This document shows positions 37,291 to 49,089 of a DNA stretch of 64,000 bases, piece by piece. The notes beneath the pieces are model-generated. The model saw nothing but the letters and a program-made list of their open reading frames with translations, had not been told where the DNA came from and did not search any database. The stretch lies in contig VXCM01003493.1 of assembly GCA_014773175.1 (NCBI GenBank), positions 1 to 64,000 of the forward strand, written 5' to 3'. The position numbers and the translations under genes were made by a program. Within the stretch, counting starts at the first letter, position 1, and the number at the start of each line of letters is the position of its first letter. The stretch comes from Lucifuga dentata. Its lineage: Eukaryota; Chordata; Actinopteri; Ophidiiformes; Bythitidae.

Positions 37291-38640
37291 TAAAGTTTTA
37301 CAAATGTGATAATTTTTCAGTCTGCCTAGAGCGTCTCATTTCCTTTTTTTGCAGCTGCTTCACAGTAAACGCCATCATCTCATTTCTTTGCCAAGAAGCT
37401 TTTACTCTGAAGCAGCAGCAGGAAGTGTGGAGTTTGCATTAATAGAACACTAACAGCACAAACATGCTAATCTGCACGTGCCTACTTTCTGACAACTACT
37501 GTCTGATCATTTTGAAGCTGGTACTGCTATTTGAGGTGTATTTGTATTTTTTTTTATTGTGTATTTGAGGTATATTTGAGGGTATGAAAACCCCAATAAT
37601 AATTTGAGACGCATTTTCCTCCCTTTTTTCCCCCCCAATTTTCAGCTTTTGGTAAATTTTGGTTCATATTTCCTCTCTGCTGTGTTACTCTGTATTTGTC
37701 AAGCCATTGAAAGACGCTCTATCAATAGTATCCATTGAGAATTTCAGAAGTTACACAACAATGACGCCAAACTTCCTCACTCAACATTCCTTTGTTGCTG
37801 TTCAACCAACAGCATCCGATCAGTTGGCTGTGTGTGTGTGTGTATGGGAGGGGGTTGATACATGTGTCCCCGCTTTATATTCCAACGTCTGCCTTCCAGT
37901 GTAATAAACCATGTGACAGGAATGGATGAATCAATCAGCCAAGAGACACATGCTAGCCCCCCCCTACAAAGACACCACACAAACACGTGCACACACACAC
38001 AAACACCGAGCCGGTGATGCATGGGAGAGATGCACCGTGCACCTGGCCACAGGCTTTTGTTGGGAGACAAAATGGAAGTGATATGAAGTGAAGACAAAGA
38101 AAGGGGCATACACACGGTGAAGCTTAAGGGTGTCACAGCATCACTCATCCGTTGCTAACGGAAAGAGGATAAAGTGAGGCAGGAAAAACAAACAACATGC
38201 ACAGACGGTAGCGTAACATGTTGCTTCATGCTGATATTATTGTACTGTGTAGCATGTAGATCAATAGCTCTTTCCACAGCAGAGGGTGTCACAGCAGTCA
38301 TATTTATTTATTTTTTTCCATTTCATCAATTGGCTGTTATGTCTAACTGTCGCTCACAGGATTACACCACGTTTTGGGGATTTAGCAATTTGGCGCACTT
38401 GCAACCAAAGAAAGCCTGCAGCAAAATTTCAGACCAAAATCTTGCAACTTGACTGCTGCTACATCTATAAACCAGCACAGATACATACGATGCTGATGAC
38501 GCATTTCCACCTGCATCGTCTTTTCTGGCTGTCGTAGCTAGTGGTATGATTCGCTCGACAGCGAGCTAGATATTCTTCTAGGCAAAGCATCTACCACCGT
38601 CGGCCATTTTCAAACAACAGTAGGACAAAATACAGATTTG
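37291..38640. other. No gene recognised
   Basis: Unique sequence with short CA/GT tracts (37830-37850 and 37985-38005). Confidence 0.55.
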
Positions 38641-39110
38641 TGGATGAAGCTTAAGTGTGTACAAGGGTTGTGTGCTGAGCATCTTGTTTCATGGTAGCGA
38701 GTCTTGGCCAACATATAGGAGGCTGGAACATTGCCTTAATGCCTTTCGCATGCAGTGCCTTCGCTCAGTTATGGGTGTTACGTACCATGATCACGTCCCC
38801 ACATACAAATAGTGGAGACAACTGGAGTCAAGGACATCTATACTATTCTGAGGCACCGTCAACTGCATTGGTTGGGCCATCGAGCACGCATGAAGGGCCA
38901 AATCCCAAAAGCAATATTCTGTGGTGGATGCTGTCCAATGGGACGTACTGAAGTGTGACTTGACGTCCTTTGGCATCTCTTCTGAAACCTGGGACGCCAT
39001 TCTGAGTGGAGCACCACACTCAGCAAGGGCTGTGAGCAATCCATAAAAGAATATCACAAATTCTGCGAGGAGCGCCGTGAACGATGTCATCCTCATCTGA
39101 TGCGACAGAA
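38641..39110 (+). mobile_element. Degenerate LINE reverse-transcriptase C-terminus
   Basis: Frames broken by a stop and a frameshift read LSVYKGCVLSILFHGSESW, then TYRRLEHCLNAFRMQCLRS, then DIYTILRHRQLHWLGHRARM with KGQIPKAIF. This is the conserved ...LLYGSExW...RxLRWLGHxxRM region of fish non-LTR retrotransposons. Confidence 0.75.
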
Positions 39111-39654
39111 TAGTGACAGAATGACAGGATAGCGATGAAACAGGCCCTGATGATGATGACTGCTACGATGCACCGGCCATTAATCGCATGAGCCGACATG
39201 CATCAAAGTCTGTACCACGCACTCTGACACAGATACTCGTCTCACAGTTTTAACTTATAAAGCCGCTGTTATCAGTTCACAAGAGGCATGAGTCAACCTT
39301 GATAACATACAGCAACATACCTGTAATTAATTAATTAATGTTCTCATGAAAATCCAACTGATGGAGGTCTTTAAAGGCCTGAAAAGGATAAATATAACAT
39401 TCTTAGACAGGAGGATGGTACTGAGGAAGAACCTAATTGAAGCACTCTAGTAGCAGCCTCATGAGATGCTCAGATCCACTTAAGACAGCTGCTCTCTTGA
39501 GAAGTAAACACTGCATCCACTGGGTAAGTGTGTAAATATGGGTTGTAATATCAGCTCAACCATCAGCAGAGTTTAATAAAAGCCCAGACTGAAAACAAGC
39601 TAAAACATGGTACATTATGGTACTTCAGCACCTTACTGAGAGCCTGACTCTGTT

Positions 39655-39960
39655 AAGTCTTCTTCTTCTTCTTCTTGTTTTCCTTTCGGCTGCTCCCGTT
39701 AGGGGTCGCCACAGCGGATTATCTGCCCCCATCTCGCAGCACAGTTTCCACCAGCATCCCACCGACCAACAGTACCAGTGGAGGCTGCTGGTAGCCCAGG
39801 CCTCGACCGACCCAGCACAGAAATCTGATTTGTGATCCGCATATTGATTTGGCATAGGTTTTATGCCGGATGCCCTTTCTGATGTAACCCTTCCCATTTA
39901 TCCGGGCTTGGTACTGGCACTAGGGATGCACTGGCACGTGCATCCTCTGTGGCTGGGAGA
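39655..39960 (+). mobile_element. Common teleost retroelement 3' region
   Basis: Starts with (CTT)n, then TTTCGGCTGCTCCCGTTAGG and GGTCGCCACAGCGG, and later GCCGGATGCCC and CCCATTTATCCGGGCTTGG. These phrases recur widely in fish genomes; exact family not assigned. Same kind of element as at the left edge of the window. Confidence 0.7.
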
Positions 39961-40150
39961 GCCTGACTCTTTTAAGTAACAAAGAAATATATTTTTCTGG
40001 ATCAACCTCCATAATTATTAAAGATATGTCAAAACCATACATGCTACTGAATGCGCATCATCTCAGCTACACATCAGTGGACGCTGCATATTTCTAGATT
40101 AATTTGTTACTCTGCAGCAATTCTACTGTTATGCCCTCTGTCAAAGAACA

Positions 40151-40196
40151 TATTTTAGTCTACCAGATCCTTATCTGGATCTGGTAGACTAAAATA
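40151..40196. repeat. Perfect 20-bp inverted repeat with 6-base loop
   Basis: Arm 40151-40170 is the exact complement of 40177-40196. Neither flank extends the pairing. It lies in a dispersed-repeat fragment rich in GATCC motifs. Confidence 0.7.
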
Positions 40197-40577
40197 AATA
40201 TACTGCAGATCCAAACCCAGATCCTTTCTGGATCCAGGCCAAAGTGCACCTATTCATAGTCATGGGATAAATATGCAATTTTTTTTCAATGAAACTGGTT
40301 TATTGCCTTTTGAGAAATTGACAGAGATACTAGAAAAAGCCTTATTTTATGTTAAGTAATGTTAGGAAATCATTTTTTAAAATTCCTGGATCTAACCCTG
40401 GAATAGAATCTGCCCCAAAATTAATGTTTTCTTCCAAAATTAAAACAATTATAACCCTTCAACTCTAAGATCCTTGGTGGATGTACTGCTTCAATCAAAA
40501 GCAAAAAAAGTCAAAAGCTGGCAGCCAAAGGACTACAGATGTATGTGCCCCCAGCTGTCTGTTATGGATGTGCACAT

Positions 40578-40618
<41 letters not shown>

Positions 40619-40895
40619 NGGGGGGGGGGGGGGCACTGCAATGTATATGGTCACAATCAATTAAAGCTATATAGATCCAACAGGTCACACAAATGTCTAT
40701 GCATGCACACACACACACACACTATGATCAGTCTCCCTTAATGCAACAGCTCGTCTCATATGACCTCATGATACACACTCACATGGAGGCCAATAATGTG
40801 AACACACACACACATGCAACACACACATATTGCACATATTGAAGCTGGTCCAATTGATTATAGAAGTCCTGGTGTCATCCACAATACAAAGATAG

Positions 40896-40937
<42 letters not shown>

Positions 40938-41498
40938 CTCACACAGGTCAAATTGAAAGCCAAAACAGCAAAACTTGCAGTGATATTTGCCAGCAACTGC
41001 ATAAGCAGCTGTGCATGGAAATAAACACACTACCTTGTTAAATGTGCATGCTTATATCTGTTTTGCATGTAGAAAACATAACCAGAATCAATTTCCTGTC
41101 CTGCGACACACAGGTAGCTTTAATTTTGTTGAAAGATTAATTGCCCCCAGAGCATGAAGGACATTCTAGCTCTGACTTCCTTGGGTGAATTTTCAGATTT
41201 ATAGGTTGTGCAAATACTGGAACTCCAGCTTCAATCATGTTTAAATCCACATTAAAGAGAATTTCTAACTACATACCAGCAGACTCCAATCTTGACACAT
41301 AGTACAAAGTGTCTCTTCTTTCAGGTAGAGTTCCAGGATTTCATCACGTCAATGAAACAGAGGAAGAAAATGAAAGTCACAACTGCTCAACGGGACAATT
41401 CACCCAAACTGATTTGACAGTGTTTGACCAACACTTGTTCACATTATCATCACGTAAAAACAAACAAACAAACAAACAAAAAAATGTCCTCCACTTAC
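40197..41498. other. No gene; microsatellites
   Basis: (GT)n followed by N40619 and poly-G (40577-40633), (CA)n 40705-40722, (CT)n 40898-40934, (AAAC)n 41457-41480. Confidence 0.65.
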
Positions 41499-41830
41499 CC
41501 TGAAACGTTTGGAGGAAGAATAAGCTCCTTTCAGCTGTAAAAGGGAAGCTGCTTCTTTGCTTTGTGGTTATTCTTACGGCAACCTTTCGGTCCAAAAATG
41601 TTCCTCCCTCAGGTAAAATAACCTTCGCGTTAACTCGCACCTCGCTCTCCGGAAAAACATGAATGAACCGCTGCGTCTCCCTTGCCAACACATTTGCATA
41701 AGCACCGCCTCCTCTACGCGGTGATTGGCTAGAACGAGCTTAAAAGGCGGAACTCTTTTCATCTGATTCGTCGGATCGGCGTGTCAGTTAAGCGAGGGTC
41801 TGCTCGCGCGCGGACCCTCGCACTCAGAGA
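41499..41830 (-). promoter_or_regulatory. CpG-rich promoter-like segment with a first-exon donor
   Basis: A locally CpG-rich block (roughly two dozen CpGs between 41570 and 41830, in an otherwise CpG-poor window). On the minus strand it has a CCAAT box (AGCCAATCAC, 41730-41721), an octamer ATGCAAAT (41699-41692) and, downstream, a perfect splice donor CAGG|GTAAGT with the exon ending at 41499. No ATG-started frame runs into the donor, so the exon would be noncoding. The simplest reading is the first exon and promoter of a minus-strand gene; hpcal4, 19 kb downstream and known to need a noncoding first exon, is the only identified candidate. Transcription in both directions is possible. Confidence 0.45.
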
Positions 41831-42016
41831 GAGAGAGAGAGAGAGACAGACGATATGGCTAGACAGACAGGTAGATNACCCTCGCACTCAGAGAGAGAGA
41901 GAGAGAGAGACAGACGATATGGCTAGACAGACAGGTAGATGGATAGAGAGAAAGAGAGATAAAGAGAAAGAGGGAGAGAGTTAGAGAAGGCGAGAGGTAA
42001 ACAGAGATGAAGACTT

Positions 42017-42081
<65 letters not shown>

Positions 42082-42848
42082 AGAACAGAAAAATTTTAAT
42101 TCTGGTTTACAACAAGTAGGCTAAATGTTATGAAGAAAACATGAAAATGCTGATAAATGATCCAAATCTAAATGAAAAAAAAAAAAAACATTCAATTTCT
42201 ACTGTCTTATAAAGAATAAAATGGCTGACTTGAGCCTGACTAAAATAAGTCAGGTCCGACCAAATAAAAATCCCCCCAAAAAATGTACTTTGCGAAGGGC
42301 TTCATTGGCTAATCATTTTTTGACATGTTTATTGGTATTTTCTTACTGGTAATTTACATTTTTTTAATTTATTTATTTTATTTTTGAGCTTTAATTATAC
42401 AGCCCAGTCGCCACTTATAGGCCTACGCATGAAAAAAAAAACTCCTCTCCAACAGGAAGTTCCATTATTTTAATTATTTCCATTTATTAATGTTGAAATT
42501 AGAAATAGCTGCAGAAAAGCTATTTCAAGAATCCCATCTTCACATTTTCAATTTTCAGAACGAGATGCTTTCCTGTGCAAGTATCTGCCTCTGTTGCATT
42601 GAAAAGAACATGTGAACATAATCTTTAGCAGTGTGAGGAGGAAGACAGAAAGAGACAGTTGGGGAAAAGAGAGAAAAAACATTGCTTTGTGTTAAATGGT
42701 GTGAAAAGATAGAAAATGTTTTGCAGTCTGATTGGCCAAGGTCAGCCGGGCCCCCTCGATGGGAGTGCCATAACCTTTATCACAAGGTAAACGTCCATCA
42801 CTCACCAGGACCACTGCAGCACATGCTTATTGTACACTATGGTGTGTG

Positions 42849-42885
<37 letters not shown>

Positions 42886-44270
42886 ATGTGTGTGTNTTTT
42901 TTTTTTTTTTTATAAACTCTTTCGAGATACGGCAAATTGTTGAAACCACAGTGGTTGCAATAGTCGTGACTTACTCTTTCATTTTAAAGTAAATATAGCA
43001 AAAATCCCTCCTTCCTGTCCTCCTCTCTGTCTGCCTTTCCGCTCCCTCTAACTCAAATATGTATTATTGAAATGGCATTAGCTGATATAAAATGAAGCCC
43101 TTGCTCTCTAATTGAAATATGCTTTATTGAAAATGGCATTAATACAGTATAAATCTCTCTCTGTCTCTTCTTTCTCTCTCCTCTTTTACCTTTATGAATA
43201 TTCATGTCCCTGTGTGTCCATCGGCAACATAGCGTTGCCATGGGAGACAACCCATCGAGTCTGTCCTCTCATCCCTCTCTTTTCTCTTTCATCTATCCTG
43301 TCTTTTTTCCACCACCCCTACCATTAATCTCTTCACTTTGGCACCGCTCTACTGTTCTACTTTCCTCAAATCCTGTCTTACCTCCCACCCACTCCGTGAA
43401 ATTTCCAAATTTCCATAACAAAATTCGCCTTCCACTGGAATTACCACTTCCTTGCTGGCAGGTGTTTTTACAACCTGTGTGGAAGATATCGATGTGATCA
43501 TGAGAGAATGGAGCTGTGATTTCAGGCTGTCTCTCTTTTTTTTTTTTCATGAACCAGAGGTGATACAATCATATCCACGCTTGCTGGCAGCCTGATAATG
43601 AAATTCAAACCTCTATTTATGTGTGTGTGTTACTGATTGCATGTGTGGTGTGTAATTCTCTGTGATGTGGCCTGTAAACTGTCTAATTGACCTTTCCACG
43701 CTCCACAAAGGACACCTCCTCCACCCTCCTTTCCGGGTGCTCGTCACCCTCTTCTCCTCTTCCCTCCATCCTCTTTTCATCTCTTTCCTGACACTTCCTG
43801 TCCTTGAGTTTCTGATCTGCATTTTTTTTTTTACCCATCTTCAACATGTATTCATTTAAATTCTGTCATCACTTACGCATAACAATCGCTGATCTGATTG
43901 TTCTGAAAGCTTCAGAAATGTTGCCGTGTTGCCCTTAAAATTGTGGAGTGTATGTGTGTCAAGAAGTCCTACATTATTTGTTGGTTTGATGATTTTGATC
44001 TTGATGAAAGCATGTGTGTGTGTATGTATGAGAAAGAGACAGATGAAACATAAAGCACAACAAATTATGTGCCTCATCAGGCACTTGACTTCTTGACTTA
44101 GCTAGCACACACTGTCTTGAGTTAAAGTCAAGTTAAATTTATTTGTACAGCCCAGTATAACATAAAGGGCTGAGGGTGCAAGAATATTGCACCCTCCTGT
44201 ATTTTTGTGTAAACTTTTCTTTCTGAGTTAAAATACTACTCCAAACACAACAAAATCATTTTTTTTAGTG
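41831..44270. other. No gene; simple repeats
   Basis: A 60-base block ending in GACAGACAGGTAGAT is duplicated around N41877. (GATA)n 42017-42080, (GT)n 42841-42895 ending at N42896 and poly-T. A CAAGTTAAATTTATTTGTACAG retroelement fragment lies at 44131-44152. Confidence 0.6.
42017..42080 (+). repeat. (GATA)n microsatellite
   Basis: About 16 GATA units. Confidence 0.95.
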
Positions 44271-44273
44271 TGT

Positions 44274-45018
44274 TATATACTCGAGTATAAGCTGATCTTG
44301 TGTATCAGCCAACCACCTGATTTTGACCTGCATATTTATATATTTTAAAGAAACCCATATATAAGCCGACCCCCTGATGTTGTTCCATCAATTTATTTGT
44401 TGAGCAAATTACCTGTTTTTCTGGGTATTGTCATAGTATTCCTGTGATTTTCTGAAAATAATCCACTTATCGGTACCAGTAAACCAGCTGATTACCGTAA
44501 CTAACACTAGCTGACATTAACATTTCCAGACTCCTCTTCCTCGCCTGAATCACCAAACAGTTCATTCCAGCAACGTGTCTTAAAACCAGCCTCATATGAT
44601 GCTCTGTTCCTCCTCTGAGTCCGTGTCGTTTCCATTCTGTGTTGTATCTTATCTCAAGCTTCTTGCTAATAAAGCAGAAAACATGTTGAACAAGACTACC
44701 AAACAATGGTACCGTACTGGTATATGAAACAGCACTTTTATAAGGTTGTCTCTGATTGGCCCATTCTTTTGCCTTTGACCAATCACAACAGCACTTATTG
44801 GGTGCTGCAAAATGTGCTTAATAAGATGTTTAGTCAGGAAATATCTCATTCTAAGGTATGATTTAAACTATTTTCCATGGTAGTGGTAATGGGTAATATT
44901 TACACTCCTGGCAATTTCCTTCTCTGGGATCAAATTTGAATTTCTCATGTATAAGCTGATCCCCCGATTTGCTTTGTGAAATTTGGTAATAAAAATTTGG
45001 TTTATACTCGAGTATATA
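44274..45018. mobile_element. DNA transposon remnant with 17-bp perfect inverted ends
   Basis: Left end TATATACTCGAGTATAA (44274-44290) is exactly complementary to 45002-45018. Internal repeats of ATATAAGCCGACC and GTATAAGCTGATC occur near both ends. No transposase frame. Element of 745 bases; family not named. Confidence 0.6.
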
Positions 45019-46311
45019 TGGTAGGTACAACTGAAAAAAAGCCAATAGTTCTTAATCGTGTTAAGTAGGAAGACACTTTTGACATACTGTTAAGATTTGA
45101 AGAAAAATACCAACATTATTAGTAGAGATCAAACAGGAAGTTAAAACATCTTCTTTGAGGTAGGGTCAGAGGTCATATGGTTTTCATGTGTTTTTACTGA
45201 CTTGTAGAAATGTTGTAGTCATATTACCTACTCTGAAATCCACATTTAAGGCTAAAGAATAGTTGAATATTCTCAACAAATACTCAGCTACTTTTAAAAC
45301 ACAATGAATGAATTTGTGGTAAAGTTTACACAAAAATACAGGGGGGTTGCAATACTTTTGACCACTGCTGTACAGATCCACACGTTAGCGGTTCCAACCC
45401 AGCACAGGCTCTCTAAGAAGATGAGGAAAAACTCTCTAATAACCTTATTATCTAACTATAAAGACAGAAATTTCTGTCTGTGGCACCAGTATCTCTAGAA
45501 CCTGGGGTCATCATGGGGTGGAGTTGATGGTGGAAGTGGAAGTGGGGAGACGGTCTCCTCCCACGGTGGGGAGGGGAGTGTCTATCTCGTATCCAAAAAG
45601 TGAGAGAAGTAGTCACCTGCATGGGTTCCTCTGTAGGCTTTCCTATTGAAGCCTCGTGTTAGAATTTAACGCAATATCTTAGGTTAACGTCATTTCTGCT
45701 CCATAGACTCAGTCTGTGTGGTGGCTGGGGAGCCACTAGTGGACATTCATGTACACTACATCAACAAAGGCCTCCTTATACAGCTTCCTGCAGAAACTGT
45801 AGAGCACCAAAGCCAACGTTTCTGTCATCGTGGACGTTAGAATGGGTTGTTCTGTCATGGAAGTAACTTAAAGTTACGACTCTTTTTTGGTATCAACTCT
45901 CACTGAAGTCAACTCTCAAAACCTGACTTGTCAAATCTACCACAATTAGAGGTTGAAATAAGATTATTATAATTTTTTAATTAATTCATCTACATACGCA
46001 GGGATCTGCTTCATTCAAGCAACACATCTTCTGTTGTTTTCTGCTCCTTCCTGTCTTTCTATCCACATTACCTGCTCATCCTGCCTGTTCTTCCTCTCCA
46101 CCTCTCACTCGGTTAGGACCTCCTCCTCCTCCTNTCCCTTTTCCTCTCCTCATTCCTCTATTTGCAGTAGATCAAGAAAGCGTGACTGAGAGAGAGAGAA
46201 AATGATGAGCGCCTAGGAGAAAAGAATGTGTCCTAATGGTTAATTACCAGATGTGACACAATGTAATGCTATGTGTGTGTGCGTTTGTACTTGTGTGTGT
46301 GTGTGTGTGTA

Positions 46312-46346
<35 letters not shown>

Positions 46347-46347
46347 N

Positions 46348-46381
<34 letters not shown>

Positions 46382-47337
46382 TCAGTTGACAAAAACTACT
46401 CATTCTCATTCTGGTTATACTATCATCTCTCAGGGTTTTCAAAACCCATCGCTGTCTCAGAAATTTAGTCCAATGACCTTTCAAAGAGTGCAGATGAGAT
46501 TCCTCTTATCTCTCTCTTTCTTCTTCTTTACCTTCATTGTTCTTTTTATTTCTTCTCCTCTCTTCTGTCTGCAGCAATGTAATGGGATTAGGGAAAATAT
46601 CTCGTGATGACCTCTCCATCGCAGGCCAACATCTACCAATTTGTTTGACGGTGTAAAAAGAAGCAGAAGGAACAGATTACGATCAAATTGGTGAAGCCAG
46701 ACAGTTTGTACTATCTTGTTCAAATAGCCAAAAGTGACAGAGTGAGAGCTGAGAGTGAGAACAAAGCATAACAGGAGGTGATTGTGTTCAACCTCCTCGC
46801 ATTATGACACTTGTTTATCTAATGTCAGTTCCATAATTGCTCCGCTGATGAATCAATCAATCAGTGAGGAATTATTTTACTCAGCAGCATCAAGACATGT
46901 CAGTCTGTAAGCTCTGCAGTGAAACCTGCCTCACCCTCATACCAGCAAATTTGCTTTAAATTCATGAGGGACAAAACCCCTGAAATTTTTCATAATAAAA
47001 TGGAATGCATGAGCATTTAAAAAATAATCCTAAAGGGTAAATCAATTGAAACTGATCCACGGTAAAACCAAAGTGAAATGCTAAATGTTGCTTGTGATAA
47101 TTAGTCCGCTTTTATGTTGAAGAGTTTGAGTAAATTAGGAATAAGAATTTTAATAAATTAATTTACCCAAAAATTTGCAAATTAAGTCAAATTAATGGGA
47201 ATTTAAGGGAGTTTGCATATATATATATATTGATGTGTATAATTATGAGGATGTATGCATTTTAACCTTATTTGTCTTGTTATCTTGCAGATTGCAGATT
47301 GTATATACAGTATATATGATTGCCGATATGGTCCTTT
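45019..47337. other. No gene; Helitron-like fragment and GT/GA repeat
   Basis: 45445-45500 repeats the start of family H (AACTATAAAGACAGAAA...GGCACCAG). (GT)n then (GA)n with N46347 at 46295-46378. Right-end fragment of an A-type TTAA element at about 47290-47341. Confidence 0.55.
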
Positions 47338-47987
47338 TTAAGGACCATACCATCCATTTTGCATGTTTGAGCCTAATATATTCAATTTTCATACACATAA
47401 CGTTACTGACAGTCATTTCCCAAAGCATACTACTGGAACAATGAATTTAAAAAAAAAAAATCCTACCTTCCAGACCTCCATTGATTTCAGTTCATTCTGG
47501 TACGCTATTAAAATCAATTTGTTGATACTTGAAACGTTCTTGGGATAGGTAATCCATGATTGCAAACAAGACGTGTATTCAGGGTTGTTTTTTAAGTTAT
47601 GTAATTTTAGCATTTAAGCGCAATAAAAGCAAGGAGTGATCTGAAAATGCTTTCTAGTGGTGCATTCAAGTACTGTAGTGAAGAACTGACAACAGGAAGC
47701 ATTTTCAGATCACCCTGTTTTTTTACTTAACTTAAAAAAAACCTGAATATACATTTTGTTTGCAATGATGGATTACCTATCCCAAGAACATTTCAAGTAT
47801 CAACAAGTTGATTTTAATAGCGTACCAGAATGAACTGAAACCAATGGTGGTCTGGAAGGTAGGAAAATAAATAAATAATTCACCATTCCAGCAGTATGCT
47901 TTGGGAAATAATTGTCAGTAATGTTATGTGTATGAAAATTGAAAATATTAGGCTCAAACATGCAAAATGGCCGGTATGGTCCTTTAA
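47338..47987. mobile_element. Giant foldback made of two B-type half elements
   Basis: TTAA at 47338-47341 and 47984-47987. Unlike other copies, the left half (to about 47635) and right half (from about 47740) are inverted versions of the same arm, including the ATTACCTATCCCAAGAAC and CCTACCTTCCAGACC blocks. The arms are about 250 bases. The middle holds a 78-base insert with its own 17-bp perfect inverted ends (47636-47652 and 47697-47713). Confidence 0.7.
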
Positions 47988-48377
47988 GAAATGTAAAATA
48001 GTATAATATGCCCCCTTTAAAGGCATTAGTTATCAGTACAATTGGCAGCTTGAGTTTAAAAACACTATGTCAGTAATGGCCTATAAAAACCCATATGACC
48101 CTCAGGCTTATTTCATTGGTCATTTATATTACAACATGAATTTTTTTTTTTTTTTTTTTTTTCAGAAAACTAACGACTCTCACCTTACTTCATCTTTCGA
48201 GATGGAGTTCGTTGGCATTAATGACCCTGTCTTTAAGCAGACCAATGGATGTACCACCTCGGGCACTGAATCACTTAATCATGCGGAGACAAAAAAAGAG
48301 CAGACAGAAGAGAGATGAAGTGAGGGAGGGTGAGGGAGGGTGAGGAGGGGTGAGGGGTGGCAAGGGGGNNNNNNNNN

Positions 48378-48414
<37 letters not shown>

Positions 48415-49019
48415 TGTTTGGGGGCAATAAGAAAATGAAGCTTCTGAAGGAAGAAAAAGAGGGAAGGAGGGAGGAAGGGGAAGGAAAAAAGGTAGCTGAG
48501 GCAGTTTGACAGATCCTTAATTAGCTGTGGTAATGAGTAAGGGAGGAGAGGAGGTGAAAGGAGGGAGGGAGGAAGAAAATCAGGGAGCCAAAATAAAAAG
48601 ATTCTTAACACCTTAATGCACCTGCAAGCCTTCATCATGCACTAAGTAATGTGTAATAATTACCAATGCCTCTTACATTCAGATATAACATTTGTCTGTT
48701 TTAATATAAAATCAATGTAGCCATTATTATCATGAGGTAATATTATAGTAACAACAGTGTCATTTTTTTAGTGTAACATTACTGTGATGCCAATATTAAT
48801 GTAATGAAATAGATTTACAGCGTCACCATTATACTATAATGTGACATTAATATGATGTCAATCTTATTAGAATACAATCATATTGCATTATAAAGCAATT
48901 GATTTCTTACACATAAACACAAACCAGTGTACACACACACACACACACACTGCTTTTCATCTCCCTGTCTTGTCTATTTCCGGAATGCCCCCAACCTGCA
49001 CACACATGTCACTGAGTCT

Positions 49020-49089
<70 letters not shown>

